A stretch of 12,019 bases of DNA from CAYSHJ01 sp964589725 (GCA_964589725.1 CAZPUJ010000316.1:1-12019), one strand, 5' to 3'; shown: positions 1 through 7,126, numbered from the stretch's first letter. Notes: generated by a model not told the origin, from the sequence alone. Translations and numbers: made by a program.

Positions 1-1
1 T

Positions 2-352
<351 letters not shown>

Positions 353-420
353 CTTATTCAGATTTCATTGCTGAACATCGCGGGTCAGCCGCCGGTACGC
401 CTTCGATGCGGAAGGAACCC

Positions 421-731
421 GCTCAATGCAAAGCCGCTCTGGCCATCGTGGCCGTCGGCTGCTCGCTGACAGACTCCGTCACGACCGGGCGGAAGTTGCT
501 CGACAACGAAGTGGCCTTCGGCGTCGGTGACGACGTTCTTGTTGGCTCGAACATGTACGTCATCAGTGCGTGCCTGCTAGACCCAATATTTCGCTCCGAA
601 GACCGGCTTGTCTCCCATGAGCACTCGCCCTTCGACGCGTCCCCACGGCTGCAGCTCGATGACCGCCGTCTCTTGAGGGATGCCCGGCAGGCATGTTGAT
701 TCCCCTTGGGTCCCGTAGCTGAAGTCGCCAA
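421..731 (-). pseudogene. relic of a carboxypeptidase-regulatory-like (transthyretin-fold) domain protein
   Basis: Read on the minus strand from about 731 down, one frame gives a stretch ending ETAVIELQPWGRVEGRVLMG, then DKPVFGAKYWV, a TAG stop near 565, and in the same frame KNVVTDAEGHFVVEQLPPGR down to about 481. The pattern 'ELQPWGRVEG..', '(T)DAEGHF' and 'LPPGR' is what I know from carboxypeptidase-regulatory-like beta-sandwich domains, common in large exported planctomycete proteins. There is no start codon with a plausible ribosome site, one internal stop, and the frame loses family resemblance after the PPGR segment. It is therefore a decayed fragment rather than a gene. Overlapping open frames of 62-102 codons on both strands are not convincing as proteins. 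The identification rests on motif memory, so the family name is less sure than the fact of decay. Confidence 0.62.
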
Positions 732-739
732 GACTTCAG
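719..739. repeat. perfect 8-bp hairpin (CTGAAGTC / GACTTCAG)
   Basis: CTGAAGTC at 719-726 and GACTTCAG at 732-739 pair perfectly around the 5-base loop GCCAA. No T tract follows on either strand, so it is not a standard intrinsic terminator. It lies at the 5' edge of the transthyretin-like relic, 18 bases from a second hairpin of similar design at 757-776. Confidence 0.6.
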
Positions 740-756
740 ACGGTATGTCACACGAA

Positions 757-776
757 CTGAACTCTTGCGAGTTCAG
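757..776. repeat. perfect 8-bp hairpin (CTGAACTC / GAGTTCAG)
   Basis: CTGAACTC at 757-764 and GAGTTCAG at 769-776 pair perfectly around TTGC. The stem differs from the neighbouring 719-739 hairpin at one base pair only (CTGAAGTC against CTGAACTC), which suggests a common origin as REP-like units. After it, 777-833 turns AT-rich (around 800-822) and holds nothing I can identify. Confidence 0.6.
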
Positions 777-833
777 CTATCAGATCGATCCGATCCTACA
801 ATACTAAAAAGATAATATTTTGATTCATGACCC

Positions 834-2711
834 TTAGCGGACACGGGGCAGAGTCAGAAGAAAGGCCAGTCCGGCTTGTCCCAGTTGGTCGCAGTCCAAG
901 TCGCCGCCGAGATCGCGGGCTAAGCGACGAGCCAGGCTGAGTCCCAGTCCGATTCCGGGTGCGGTCTCGGCGGCTTGAACGGACGACTTGCCGAACGGCT
1001 CGAAGAGCTGCCGGCGCGCGGCCGGTGACAGACCGGGGCCGAAGTCGCGGACGCGAATCATGACCTGCGCGTCGGTCGCGTCGGCGTCGACATTGATGCG
1101 CGGTTCGGTCGTGTCGCTGGCATACTTGCAGGCGTTGTCGATGAGGTTGAACATGACCTGCTCGACGGCCATTGCATTGGTGGTGAGCCGCGTGTCGCGA
1201 ACATGCTCGGAGAGAGTCAGCTCCAATCGCAAGGGCGACTCCGAAACGCGCTGCGACAAGCGCGGCCAGCAGCGTGCCAGCAGTTCGCCGAGCGATAACT
1301 CTTCGGTGCGATTGGTCGGACGCCCCTTTTCCAACCGCGCATAAGCCAGCACGTTCTCGACCATGTGCATCAACCGATTGGCCTCGCGATGCAGCGTCTG
1401 GAAATAACTTTGCTGTTGGTCGGGATCTTTCACGACGCCGTCGGTCAGCATCTCGGTGTAGAGCCGGAACGTCGTCAGAGGCGTCCGCAACTCATGAGTC
1501 ACCGCGGAGACAAAGGCCGCGCGCCGCTCGCTGAGACGCTGTGTCTGCCACAGCAGCCAACCGATCGCCGCCGCCGTCAGCGCGAGCATCAACCACGCCA
1601 CGACCAATGCTGCGGGCCACGAACGGTCGTCGATTCCCGCAACGCTCGACGGGCCGGGTTCGAGCCGCACTGGCAGCGCGACCAATTCGCGATCGCCATC
1701 GGTCGGGCTGGATGTCGTCACCGGCTGAAGAGTCGCGTCCGGCAAGAGATCCGCAATCTGCTCGCGGAGGACTTTGTTCCAAGCCGGCCAGTCGAGCCAG
1801 CACGCTTCGATCCATTCGCCGGTGCTGGCATCCGGCTTGACGCGGCGAGCCAGCAACAACTCGTCACCGACCCACAAGGGCAGCATCGCTCCCGATGTTC
1901 GATGATCCAGCTTGGGGAGCGTTGTCGGCATTTCGCTCTGCGGACGGCGGCTTGGCTGTCCGAAACCCTGCTGACCGAAGCTTTGTTGGCTGACTCCCTG
2001 CTGCCCGAGGTTGGCCACATCAAAGACCTGTTGCTTCAACTGGCTCCGCGACTGTGATTCGAATTGGCTCAAGTTGTTCGAGTTTTGGTCGCCGACACGC
2101 TGTGACGTGTTGCCCGCGATCGTGTTGTTCGACGTCGGCGCGAAGTTGCTCGGCCAGACGATCAAGGAAGAACTCGGATCAGTTACCGACGCCTCGACCA
2201 ATGTCGGAGCGGTTCTCAACTCCAGAGATCGAGCATTCGGAGGCGGCAGCGCTTGCCACCAGTCCTTCCGAGTGATCAGCTCCGAGTCCTCAGCCAGTGG
2301 TTCGACGGCTTTCTTGAACGCGGCGCGGCGCAACGTCCATTGCCCGTTGGCGGCGCGTTGCAGGTAGCCCTTTAACAACCGAGGCGCGAGTGCGGGGCTC
2401 TCTTGGCTGGGATCCGTCAGAGCCGGCCGAGTGCTTTCAATCGCCACCAGCGGCACGGCGATCGAGTCCATTCGCCAGAGCGCGACACGAACACGGTTCT
2501 CAAGATCAGCTTGCTGTCGCGCGAGCCGCTCCGAGCGTTCTGCGTACAGTGCCTGCTGACTGAGCCACGCGACCGCGATCGTCGCCGCCAGCAAGCAGGT
2601 CGCGAAGATCAGCCATGTGTGTAGGTTGGGACTCCGTCCCGACCAGTCGAGCGGATTCCGGAGCAACCGGTCGGGACAGAGTCCCAACCTACTTGTCCAA
2701 GGGCGTCTCAT
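834..2711 (-). CDS. membrane sensor histidine kinase
   Basis: The 625-residue product is a two-component histidine kinase. I place the start at 2711 because the ATG overlaps the response-regulator stop (ATGA, 2711-2708); an upstream in-frame ATG at 2753 would lie deep inside that gene. Predicted order: cytoplasmic N-terminus with an in-frame palindromic insert (about residues 7-30), TM1 at about 33-50, a long extracytoplasmic sensor region to about 360 that includes a Q/N/S-rich stretch at about 191-262, then TM2 (WPAALVVAWLMLALTAAAIG). The HisKA domain carries THELRTPL with phospho-acceptor His406. The ATPase domain has an N box (NLIDNACKYA, about 520-530), a G1 box (DFGPGLS, about 554) and a G2 box (GIGLGLSLA, about 590). 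All catalytic boxes are intact. No HAMP domain is evident between TM2 and HisKA. The ligand is unknown. It should phosphorylate the adjacent regulator. Confidence 0.95.
   Translation of the reverse strand: MRRPWTSRLGLCPDRLLRNPLDWSGRSPNLHTWLIFATCLLAATIAVAWLSQQALYAERSERLARQQADLENRVRVALWRMDSIAVPLVAIESTRPALTDPSQESPALAPRLLKGYLQRAANGQWTLRRAAFKKAVEPLAEDSELITRKDWWQALPPPNARSLELRTAPTLVEASVTDPSSSLIVWPSNFAPTSNNTIAGNTSQRVGDQNSNNLSQFESQSRSQLKQQVFDVANLGQQGVSQQSFGQQGFGQPSRRPQSEMPTTLPKLDHRTSGAMLPLWVGDELLLARRVKPDASTGEWIEACWLDWPAWNKVLREQIADLLPDATLQPVTTSSPTDGDRELVALPVRLEPGPSSVAGIDDRSWPAALVVAWLMLALTAAAIGWLLWQTQRLSERRAAFVSAVTHELRTPLTTFRLYTEMLTDGVVKDPDQQQSYFQTLHREANRLMHMVENVLAYARLEKGRPTNRTEELSLGELLARCWPRLSQRVSESPLRLELTLSEHVRDTRLTTNAMAVEQVMFNLIDNACKYASDTTEPRINVDADATDAQVMIRVRDFGPGLSPAARRQLFEPFGKSSVQAAETAPGIGLGLSLARRLARDLGGDLDCDQLGQAGLAFLLTLPRVR
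2621..2692. repeat. 72-bp compound palindromic repeat inside the kinase N-terminus
   Basis: The left arm 2621-2644 and right arm 2669-2692 are 24-base inverted repeats with one mismatch, separated by 24 bases. Each arm is itself a hairpin, GGGAC-NNN-GTCCC with GGT/ACC-type flanks. The total of 72 bp is exactly 24 codons, so the kinase frame stays open through it, reading residues about 7-30 (with LGLCPDRL and SGRSPNL). The two-hairpin structure resembles REP-pair or small MITE-like elements. Whether it is dispersed in this genome cannot be told from the window. Confidence 0.85.
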
Positions 2712-3421
2712 GCTTCGTCCCCCGGCGCGAGGAAGCAGTAGCCTTGGCCCCACATCGTTCGCAGCACGCGGGGGTTCGACGGATCATCGCCGAGCTTTTC
2801 GCGCAGCCGAGTGATGTGCATATCCACCGTCCGAGTCTGCAAGCCTTTCGGATCAAGCCCCCAAACTCGCAACAGCAACTCCTCGCGAGATACGGCCCTG
2901 CCCGCGCGTCGAGCGAGATAGCGAATGATCTCAATCTCCTTCTCAGATAACTCGGCCCCTCGACCATCCTCGAAGCGGACTCGTCCGGAGGTCGTATCCA
3001 CTTCACCACCGACAAACGAAATGGTGCGTCCCGATTGCGGAGATGCGGCCACTCGTCGCAGCACAGTCGCGACGCGCGCAAGCAGCTCGCGCAGGCTGAA
3101 GGGCTTGACGACGTAGTCGTCGGCTCCGAGCTGCAACCCGGAAACGCGATCGTCCTCGGCTCCGCACGCCGTCAGCACGATGACCGGAAGATCGGGCCGA
3201 GCCGCTCGGATCGCGCGCAGGATTTCCCAACCTGAACCGCCGGGCAGCACGAGATCGAGCAGCACGAGATCGAACTCGCCGGTCAACGCGACGCGCAGAC
3301 CGTCGTCCCCGCGAGCCGCTTCGGTCGGCAGATGACCGGCGGCTCGCAGGGCATCGACGACGCCACGACGGATCGCGGCATCATCTTCGATGACCAGTGT
3401 TTTGGGTCGTGGTGACGACAT
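2708..3421 (-). CDS. OmpR/PhoB-family response regulator
   Basis: The 237-residue regulator has an N-terminal receiver domain (about 7-120) and a C-terminal winged-helix DNA-binding domain (about 140-230). Receiver residues are all present: acidic pair Asp13/Asp14 in LVIEDD, phospho-acceptor Asp56 in LVLLDLVLP, Thr84 and Lys106 in DDYVVKPF. The output domain shows LSEKEIEIIRYLARRAG and the recognition-helix signature TVDMHITRLREKLG, then GQGYCF. I favour ATG 3421 (MSSPRPKTLVIEDD) because the receiver begins just after it. ATG 3433 (MDAR..., with GAG four bases upstream) is an equal alternative, while 3475 would extend far into the previous gene. The start overlaps the end of the upstream gene by 41 bases, and the stop overlaps the kinase ATG as ATGA, so the three are probably co-transcribed and translationally coupled. 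Confidence 0.95.
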   Translation of the reverse strand: MSSPRPKTLVIEDDAAIRRGVVDALRAAGHLPTEAARGDDGLRVALTGEFDLVLLDLVLPGGSGWEILRAIRAARPDLPVIVLTACGAEDDRVSGLQLGADDYVVKPFSLRELLARVATVLRRVAASPQSGRTISFVGGEVDTTSGRVRFEDGRGAELSEKEIEIIRYLARRAGRAVSREELLLRVWGLDPKGLQTRTVDMHITRLREKLGDDPSNPRVLRTMWGQGYCFLAPGDEA

Positions 3422-4715
3422 TCTGGCGTCCATCGTTCTCGACTGCGGAATACACATCAGGCTTCGACAAACCATACCACGGATCGTTCAGCGGGCTGAG
3501 AAATAGCTCGTCATAGACCCGCGCGACAAGGACGTCATGGTCGGGAAACCGCACCTTCGCCATCCATTGATGAATTTGGCGATGCATGTTGTACTCGTTC
3601 TTGACGCTGTCCTGGCCAATCAGCGGAATCAGATTCTGAATCAGTCGCATCGGCCCCATCTCAGTTCCCGACTTCGTCATCGCCATCAGTCCGGCAACGT
3701 CTGCGGGTTGCTTTGAGCGAACCGCTGCTACCGTCGCTCCATCGAAGGCGACCTCTCGCTGATAACGCTGGGCGAGTGTCGCCCACATCGCATCATCGAG
3801 CTCGGCTCCCAACTTCGGAACGCTCTCCGCCTTGAGCTGCCTCCAATCTTCCGACCAGCGCGTCTCCTGATCGCTCAACTGTTGCTGATGAAACTTCGCC
3901 AGCTCGCGGCCGAAATGGAGGTCGTCGAGATTCACAAGCTGCTTAACAACTGGCTCGGATTGCTGCAGGACTCGCGCGAAGAACCCTGCCCCATACAGTC
4001 CCGGCAGGACATCGACCGTCCGGCCGCGAGCGTCCAGCACCAGATGCAGACTGTTGCCGGTGATGGTCCGCTTGATCGAACGACCGTCGCCGAAGTCGAT
4101 CGTGATGATGGGGACCGCTCGGACGCTCTGCCAATGCAGCACGAAACGCTCGGCCAACAAGGAACGGACGGCGGCATGTGGATAGAGCGTCGTGCGAAAG
4201 AAGCGACTGTTCGCGCAGCTCAGTTCGTCAGTCAACTTGCCCAGCAAACGCAGCGACAAGATCGGCTTATTCTCACGCTTCGCGACTTCCAGAGCAGTCG
4301 CCAAGTCCGCGTGCCAATAGAGTCCGGAGAAATGGCTATCACGCTGGCCCGCGACCGCATCTGCGAGCGTCTTCCATCGTGGTAAGGTCGCTGGTTCGGT
4401 TCGAAACAAGACGTACTCCAACGCTCGCCGACCGCGTTTCCGCAGTTCGCGCGTCGCGGTGTCCCTCTTTTGAGAATCGTCGGACATCGCCGCCAGCACC
4501 AGTGGCTCCAGATCCGCATCGACCTTGGGCGCGGCTTGCGACTGATCAACATTTGCATTTGCGAACGGAACGGCTCCAGGAGCCTGCGGCAATCCGGCCG
4601 CTTGACCAATGCCAGGAACTTGCCAAGCAACGACATCACTCTCTCCGAAAGTCCCGCCGATGCCGAGCACGCTCAGCAGAACCAAACACCGCTTCCACGT
4701 CTTCATCTGGCTCAT
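3381..4715 (-). CDS. exported thioredoxin-like family protein, planctomycete type
   Basis: The 444-residue product starts at ATG 4715, preceded by a strong GGGGAG site six bases upstream; the longer open frame from 4778 lacks this. Residues 1-30 look like a signal peptide (MKTWKRCLVLLSVLGIGG core). Residues 65-125 form an Arg-rich helical stretch that may be HEAT-like. Residues about 130-255 look like a thioredoxin fold: GLYWHADLATALEVAKRENKP matches the usual start of thioredoxin-like domains, then LLGKLTDELSCANSRFF. The site where thioredoxins carry CxxC has SCANS with a lone Cys167, so redox exchange by a CxxC pair is unlikely. Residues 205-240 (TIDFGDGRS..., ITGNSLHLVLD) follow a pattern I associate with an uncharacterised planctomycete family. 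It heads the operon with the two-component pair, so an envelope-sensing link is plausible but inferred. Confidence 0.85.
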   Translation of the reverse strand: MSQMKTWKRCLVLLSVLGIGGTFGESDVVAWQVPGIGQAAGLPQAPGAVPFANANVDQSQAAPKVDADLEPLVLAAMSDDSQKRDTATRELRKRGRRALEYVLFRTEPATLPRWKTLADAVAGQRDSHFSGLYWHADLATALEVAKRENKPILSLRLLGKLTDELSCANSRFFRTTLYPHAAVRSLLAERFVLHWQSVRAVPIITIDFGDGRSIKRTITGNSLHLVLDARGRTVDVLPGLYGAGFFARVLQQSEPVVKQLVNLDDLHFGRELAKFHQQQLSDQETRWSEDWRQLKAESVPKLGAELDDAMWATLAQRYQREVAFDGATVAAVRSKQPADVAGLMAMTKSGTEMGPMRLIQNLIPLIGQDSVKNEYNMHRQIHQWMAKVRFPDHDVLVARVYDELFLSPLNDPWYGLSKPDVYSAVENDGRQNVVTTTQNTGHRR

Positions 4716-4860
4716 GATTGACTCCCCGTTCCGATCCTCGAACGACCGATTGCGTCGAGCACACTGCTCGCGAATCACATCGACAAAATGGTACCGGGGT
4801 TTCCAGCCGCCAGGCGTAACAAAGGTGTCACATGCCGCCTGTGCCGGGCGACGTCGAGAT

Positions 4861-5240
4861 GACCTGGGTCTCGCATTGTTGCACGGCGATCAACCGGGAG
4901 CGGAGTTGACCTCGACCGGATAAGTGATGGAGACGCTGGACTACATCGCTCCCGAACAACTGGCCGACACGCACTCAGTCGATATTCGAGCCGACCTCTA
5001 CAGCCTGGGGTGGACGCTGTTCCGCCTGCTGACGGGCGAGCCGCCGTTTGCCGGCCCATCGCTCAATACGGCGGCGAAGAAGATGTTTGCACGCTCCTTC
5101 ACGCTGGCCCCGAAGCTGATCGACCGCCGCACCGCCGACTCCTCATCGCGTTCGCCTGCGTGGCGAGCCTCGTGCCGGCGGGGAGCGTCATGGTGCGCAA
5201 GACATCAGGATCGAGCGCTGCCGCATGGACGGCTCCTCCG
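4861..5240 (+). pseudogene. truncated Ser/Thr protein kinase relic
   Basis: From 4861 one frame reads DLGLALLHGDQPGAELTSTG, then TAA (4921-4923), then VMETLDYIAPEQLADTHSVDIRADLYSLGWTLF... to about 5130. This is the activation segment and helix F of a bacterial Hanks-type kinase: the D(L)G metal site, the GTLDYIAPEQ-type APE motif (here METLDY) and DIRADLYSLG. The TAA sits where relatives have a Gln codon, consistent with a CAA to TAA nonsense change. The N-lobe, the VAIK lysine and the catalytic HRD loop are absent, since upstream sequence is unrelated. After 5130 the frame becomes Arg/Ser-rich, with only faint traces of the C-lobe in other frames to about 5240. The fragment cannot make a working kinase. 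It is a paralogue of the gene at 5491, sharing DYI/VxPEQ, ADTHS and FRSDLYS-type sequence. Confidence 0.85.
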
Positions 5241-5490
5241 CAGCGGGCGTTGCGATTCCACTTCCGGTTCCACCACGGTACACGTTGCAACCATTACCAG
5301 AGTTCTTGGCAAAGATTTTTGATGCTCCAGATGCCATCCATCGACATCCTGTCACTGGCCCCCATCGGGACTCCAGCCCTCCGTTGCCGGTGCGGCGACG
5401 CACTGTTTCCGCCGACGGGAGCAGTCGGTAAAGTGACTGTTCGCTCGCAGCAATTGCGCTCGACACTGACAGCCCTTGAGGAGACTCCCG
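5241..5490. other. intergenic remainder after the kinase relic, nothing recognised
   Basis: The stretch has open frames on both strands (for example 5225-5431 plus, and part of a long minus frame 5188-6066), but none has a family signature. The long minus frame is an antisense shadow of the intact kinase gene. The only functional site seen is the ribosome-binding sequence GAGGAG at 5478-5483, just before the kinase-fold gene. A promoter for that gene probably lies here but no convincing -35/-10 pair was found. Confidence 0.5.
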
Positions 5491-6693
5491 ATGCATCTGG
5501 ATCAAGTCCGCCGACTCATCGTCGACGGTTTGCTGATACCTTTCGAGGAAGTCGACCAGGAGGTTGCGAACTGGATCGCTGCGGGGAACTCGGCAACGGA
5601 CGGTGACGGCTTTGTCAGCACCCTCGTCGGACAGCAGCGTCTGACCGACTTCCAAGCCCAAGCGATCCTGGCCGGAATCCAAGGGCCGTACAAGCTGGGA
5701 CCATATCACGTCTTCGGCAAAGTGGCGGCTGGACGACTGGGGACTCTGTTCCGCGCCGTTCACGAAGAGTTTCAGCAACCGGTCTCTTTGAAGATCTATC
5801 CGCTCTCGATCTCCGCGGATCGCGAACGTGCCGCACGGCGGACGCGCGAGTTGCGAGTCGCGGTGCAGGTCGAACATCCGAACGTCATTCGCACCTACCA
5901 GGTCGGTCGAGCGGGCAATGTTATTTACGCGGCGTTGGAAGACCTCGAAGGCGAAACGCTCGCCGCGCGGCTCGAACGCGAGTCTCACACCCCCACGCCC
6001 GCGTTGCCCACCGGTGAAGCCTGTCGGCTGATGAGCGAGGCGGCGGCGGGACTCGGTTATCTGCATCAGAAAGACATCATCTTGCGTGATATCCAGCCGG
6101 CCAATTTATGGATCACGTCGACCGGGCATCTGAAGATCATGGAATTCGGCGCCTCTCGCGATGCGCTAGCGTTTCTCGACGATGACGTCACGCACACCGA
6201 TAATCTGAACGACCTGCTCGGAAATTACGACTATGTTTCGCCGGAGCAGGACGCCGACACTCACAGCGCGGATTTTCGCAGCGACCTCTACTCTATGGGC
6301 TGCGTGTTGTTCCATTGCCTGACGGGGCGCGTCGTGTTTCCGGATAAAAGCCCGGTTCGCAAGCTGATCAGACACGCGCGCGATCTGCCGCCGTCGGTGC
6401 AAGAATTCGACTCGCTCATTCCCGACGAAGTGGCGGCGTTGGTGGCCAAACTGCTGGCGAAGAATCCCGAAGACCGCGTTGCGAACGCCGGCGTGATCGC
6501 TGCGGCACTCGAACCTTTCCGCGATCTGAAAGGTTTCGACGAGGAAATCGATCGTTTGGTCAACACGAAAATGCACCCCAGCTTCCTCGAATGGGTGGGC
6601 ACGCTGAATCAATTCCAAGAAGTCGACGAACTTCACGAAGTCGCCGGCGATCCCGCCGTCGTCGAATTCCTGCAGGCGATGACCGAGCAGTAA
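5491..6693 (+). CDS. Hanks-type kinase-fold protein, probable pseudokinase
   Basis: The 400-residue protein starts at ATG 5491, seven bases after GAGGAG; the TTG at 5476 is less likely. Residues 1-70 form an N-terminal extension ending QRLTDFQAQAILAG..YKLGPY, typical of planctomycete Ser/Thr kinases. The kinase fold runs about 70-345. The glycine loop is degraded (GKVAAGRLGTLF). The VAIK lysine is present (VSLKIY, Lys101). The catalytic loop reads LRDIQPANLW: Asp200 and Asn205 are kept, but His and the catalytic-loop Lys of HRDxKxxN are replaced by Leu and Gln. DFG is EFG (Glu218). The APE-type motif is SPEQ (250-253). Losing the DFG aspartate and the loop lysine together suggests weak or no phosphotransfer, though ATP binding may remain. 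There is no transmembrane segment; the C-terminal 60 residues are acidic and unrecognised. A weak hairpin (ACACC/GGTGT, 6694-6709) follows the stop without a T tract. Confidence 0.9.
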   Translation: MHLDQVRRLIVDGLLIPFEEVDQEVANWIAAGNSATDGDGFVSTLVGQQRLTDFQAQAILAGIQGPYKLGPYHVFGKVAAGRLGTLFRAVHEEFQQPVSLKIYPLSISADRERAARRTRELRVAVQVEHPNVIRTYQVGRAGNVIYAALEDLEGETLAARLERESHTPTPALPTGEACRLMSEAAAGLGYLHQKDIILRDIQPANLWITSTGHLKIMEFGASRDALAFLDDDVTHTDNLNDLLGNYDYVSPEQDADTHSADFRSDLYSMGCVLFHCLTGRVVFPDKSPVRKLIRHARDLPPSVQEFDSLIPDEVAALVAKLLAKNPEDRVANAGVIAAALEPFRDLKGFDEEIDRLVNTKMHPSFLEWVGTLNQFQEVDELHEVAGDPAVVEFLQAMTEQ

Positions 6694-6745
6694 ACACCAA
6701 CGTCGGTGTCGCTCGAACTCGTCCGACTGAGGCAGAACAGACAGT

Positions 6746-7126
6746 TCAATTCAGGCGAACCGTTCCAGGAGAAGTGGACGTCGCCGTCGGAGAACTTTCA
6801 ACCAATCCCGAAAACGGGGAAGTCACGAACGCGACGGGGAGGGTTGCCACTTCAGGTTGCGACGGCGGCGCTGGCTGTCGGGGAGTCGCCATGGGGCGTG
6901 TCAAACGCTGCTTGCCAACGATCAACGCCGGCGATTTCTTGGCGGGCGATTTCTTGGCGGGCACTTTCTTGGAGGGGAGCTTTGCCACCCGTGCGGCCTT
7001 CGCCGCCGGCTTCTTCTTGGAGGCCGACTTCTTTTTCGCGACCGGCGTTTTCTTCGCCACCGGATTCTTCTTTGACTTTTGGGACGCGGGCTTTTTCTTG
7101 GGTGCAGACGCTTTCTTTTTGGCCAC
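6746..7126 (-). CDS. histone H1-like Lys/Ala-rich basic protein
   Basis: The 126-residue protein starts at GTG 7126 (VAKKKASAPKKK), with AAAGGAA about six bases upstream; an in-frame ATG farther upstream would add a non-basic leader that does not fit. Residues 1-66 consist of KKxA, AKKSP and AKKTP-like units resembling eukaryotic H1 tails and bacterial Hc1/H1-like nucleoid proteins. Residues 67-126 are Pro/Ser/Thr-rich and unstructured in appearance. The DNA has a 15-bp direct repeat at 6931-6945 and 6946-6960, with a degenerate third copy at 6961-6975, encoding AKKSP units. It probably binds DNA non-specifically, and Ser/Thr-Pro-Lys patterns could be modified; both are inference. It is convergent with the kinase-fold gene, with 52 bases between their stops. 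The long plus-strand frame across it (Phe-rich) is an antisense shadow of the Lys codons. Confidence 0.83.
   Translation of the reverse strand: MAKKKASAPKKKPASQKSKKNPVAKKTPVAKKKSASKKKPAAKAARVAKLPSKKVPAKKSPAKKSPALIVGKQRLTRPMATPRQPAPPSQPEVATLPVAFVTSPFSGLVESSPTATSTSPGTVRLN
6931..6975. repeat. 15-bp tandem direct repeat within the H1-like gene
   Basis: The unit GCGATTTCTTGGCGG is repeated exactly at 6931-6945 and 6946-6960. A third copy at 6961-6975 differs at three positions. Each unit is five codons on the minus strand (AKKSP-type), so unit gain or loss would keep the reading frame and change the length of the basic tail. Confidence 0.9.

Noticed and set aside
406..699. 97-codon plus-strand open frame after the tmRNA
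   Set aside because: No family signal, while the minus strand shows a recognisable but broken transthyretin-like domain over the same bases.
1365..2057. 230-codon plus-strand open frame
   Set aside because: Antisense to the histidine kinase; Arg/Gln-rich shadow of its codons.
2621..2692. Palindrome as a transcription terminator of the regulator gene
   Set aside because: It lies inside the kinase coding region, has no T tract on either strand, and the kinase has no other likely start.
5188..6066. 292-codon minus-strand open frame
   Set aside because: It lies antisense to the kinase-fold gene, has no family motif, and its frame follows the codon positions of the real gene, so it is a GC-driven shadow.
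6694..6709. ACACC/GGTGT hairpin between convergent genes as intrinsic terminator
   Set aside because: Only five pairs and no following T run; it could be chance.
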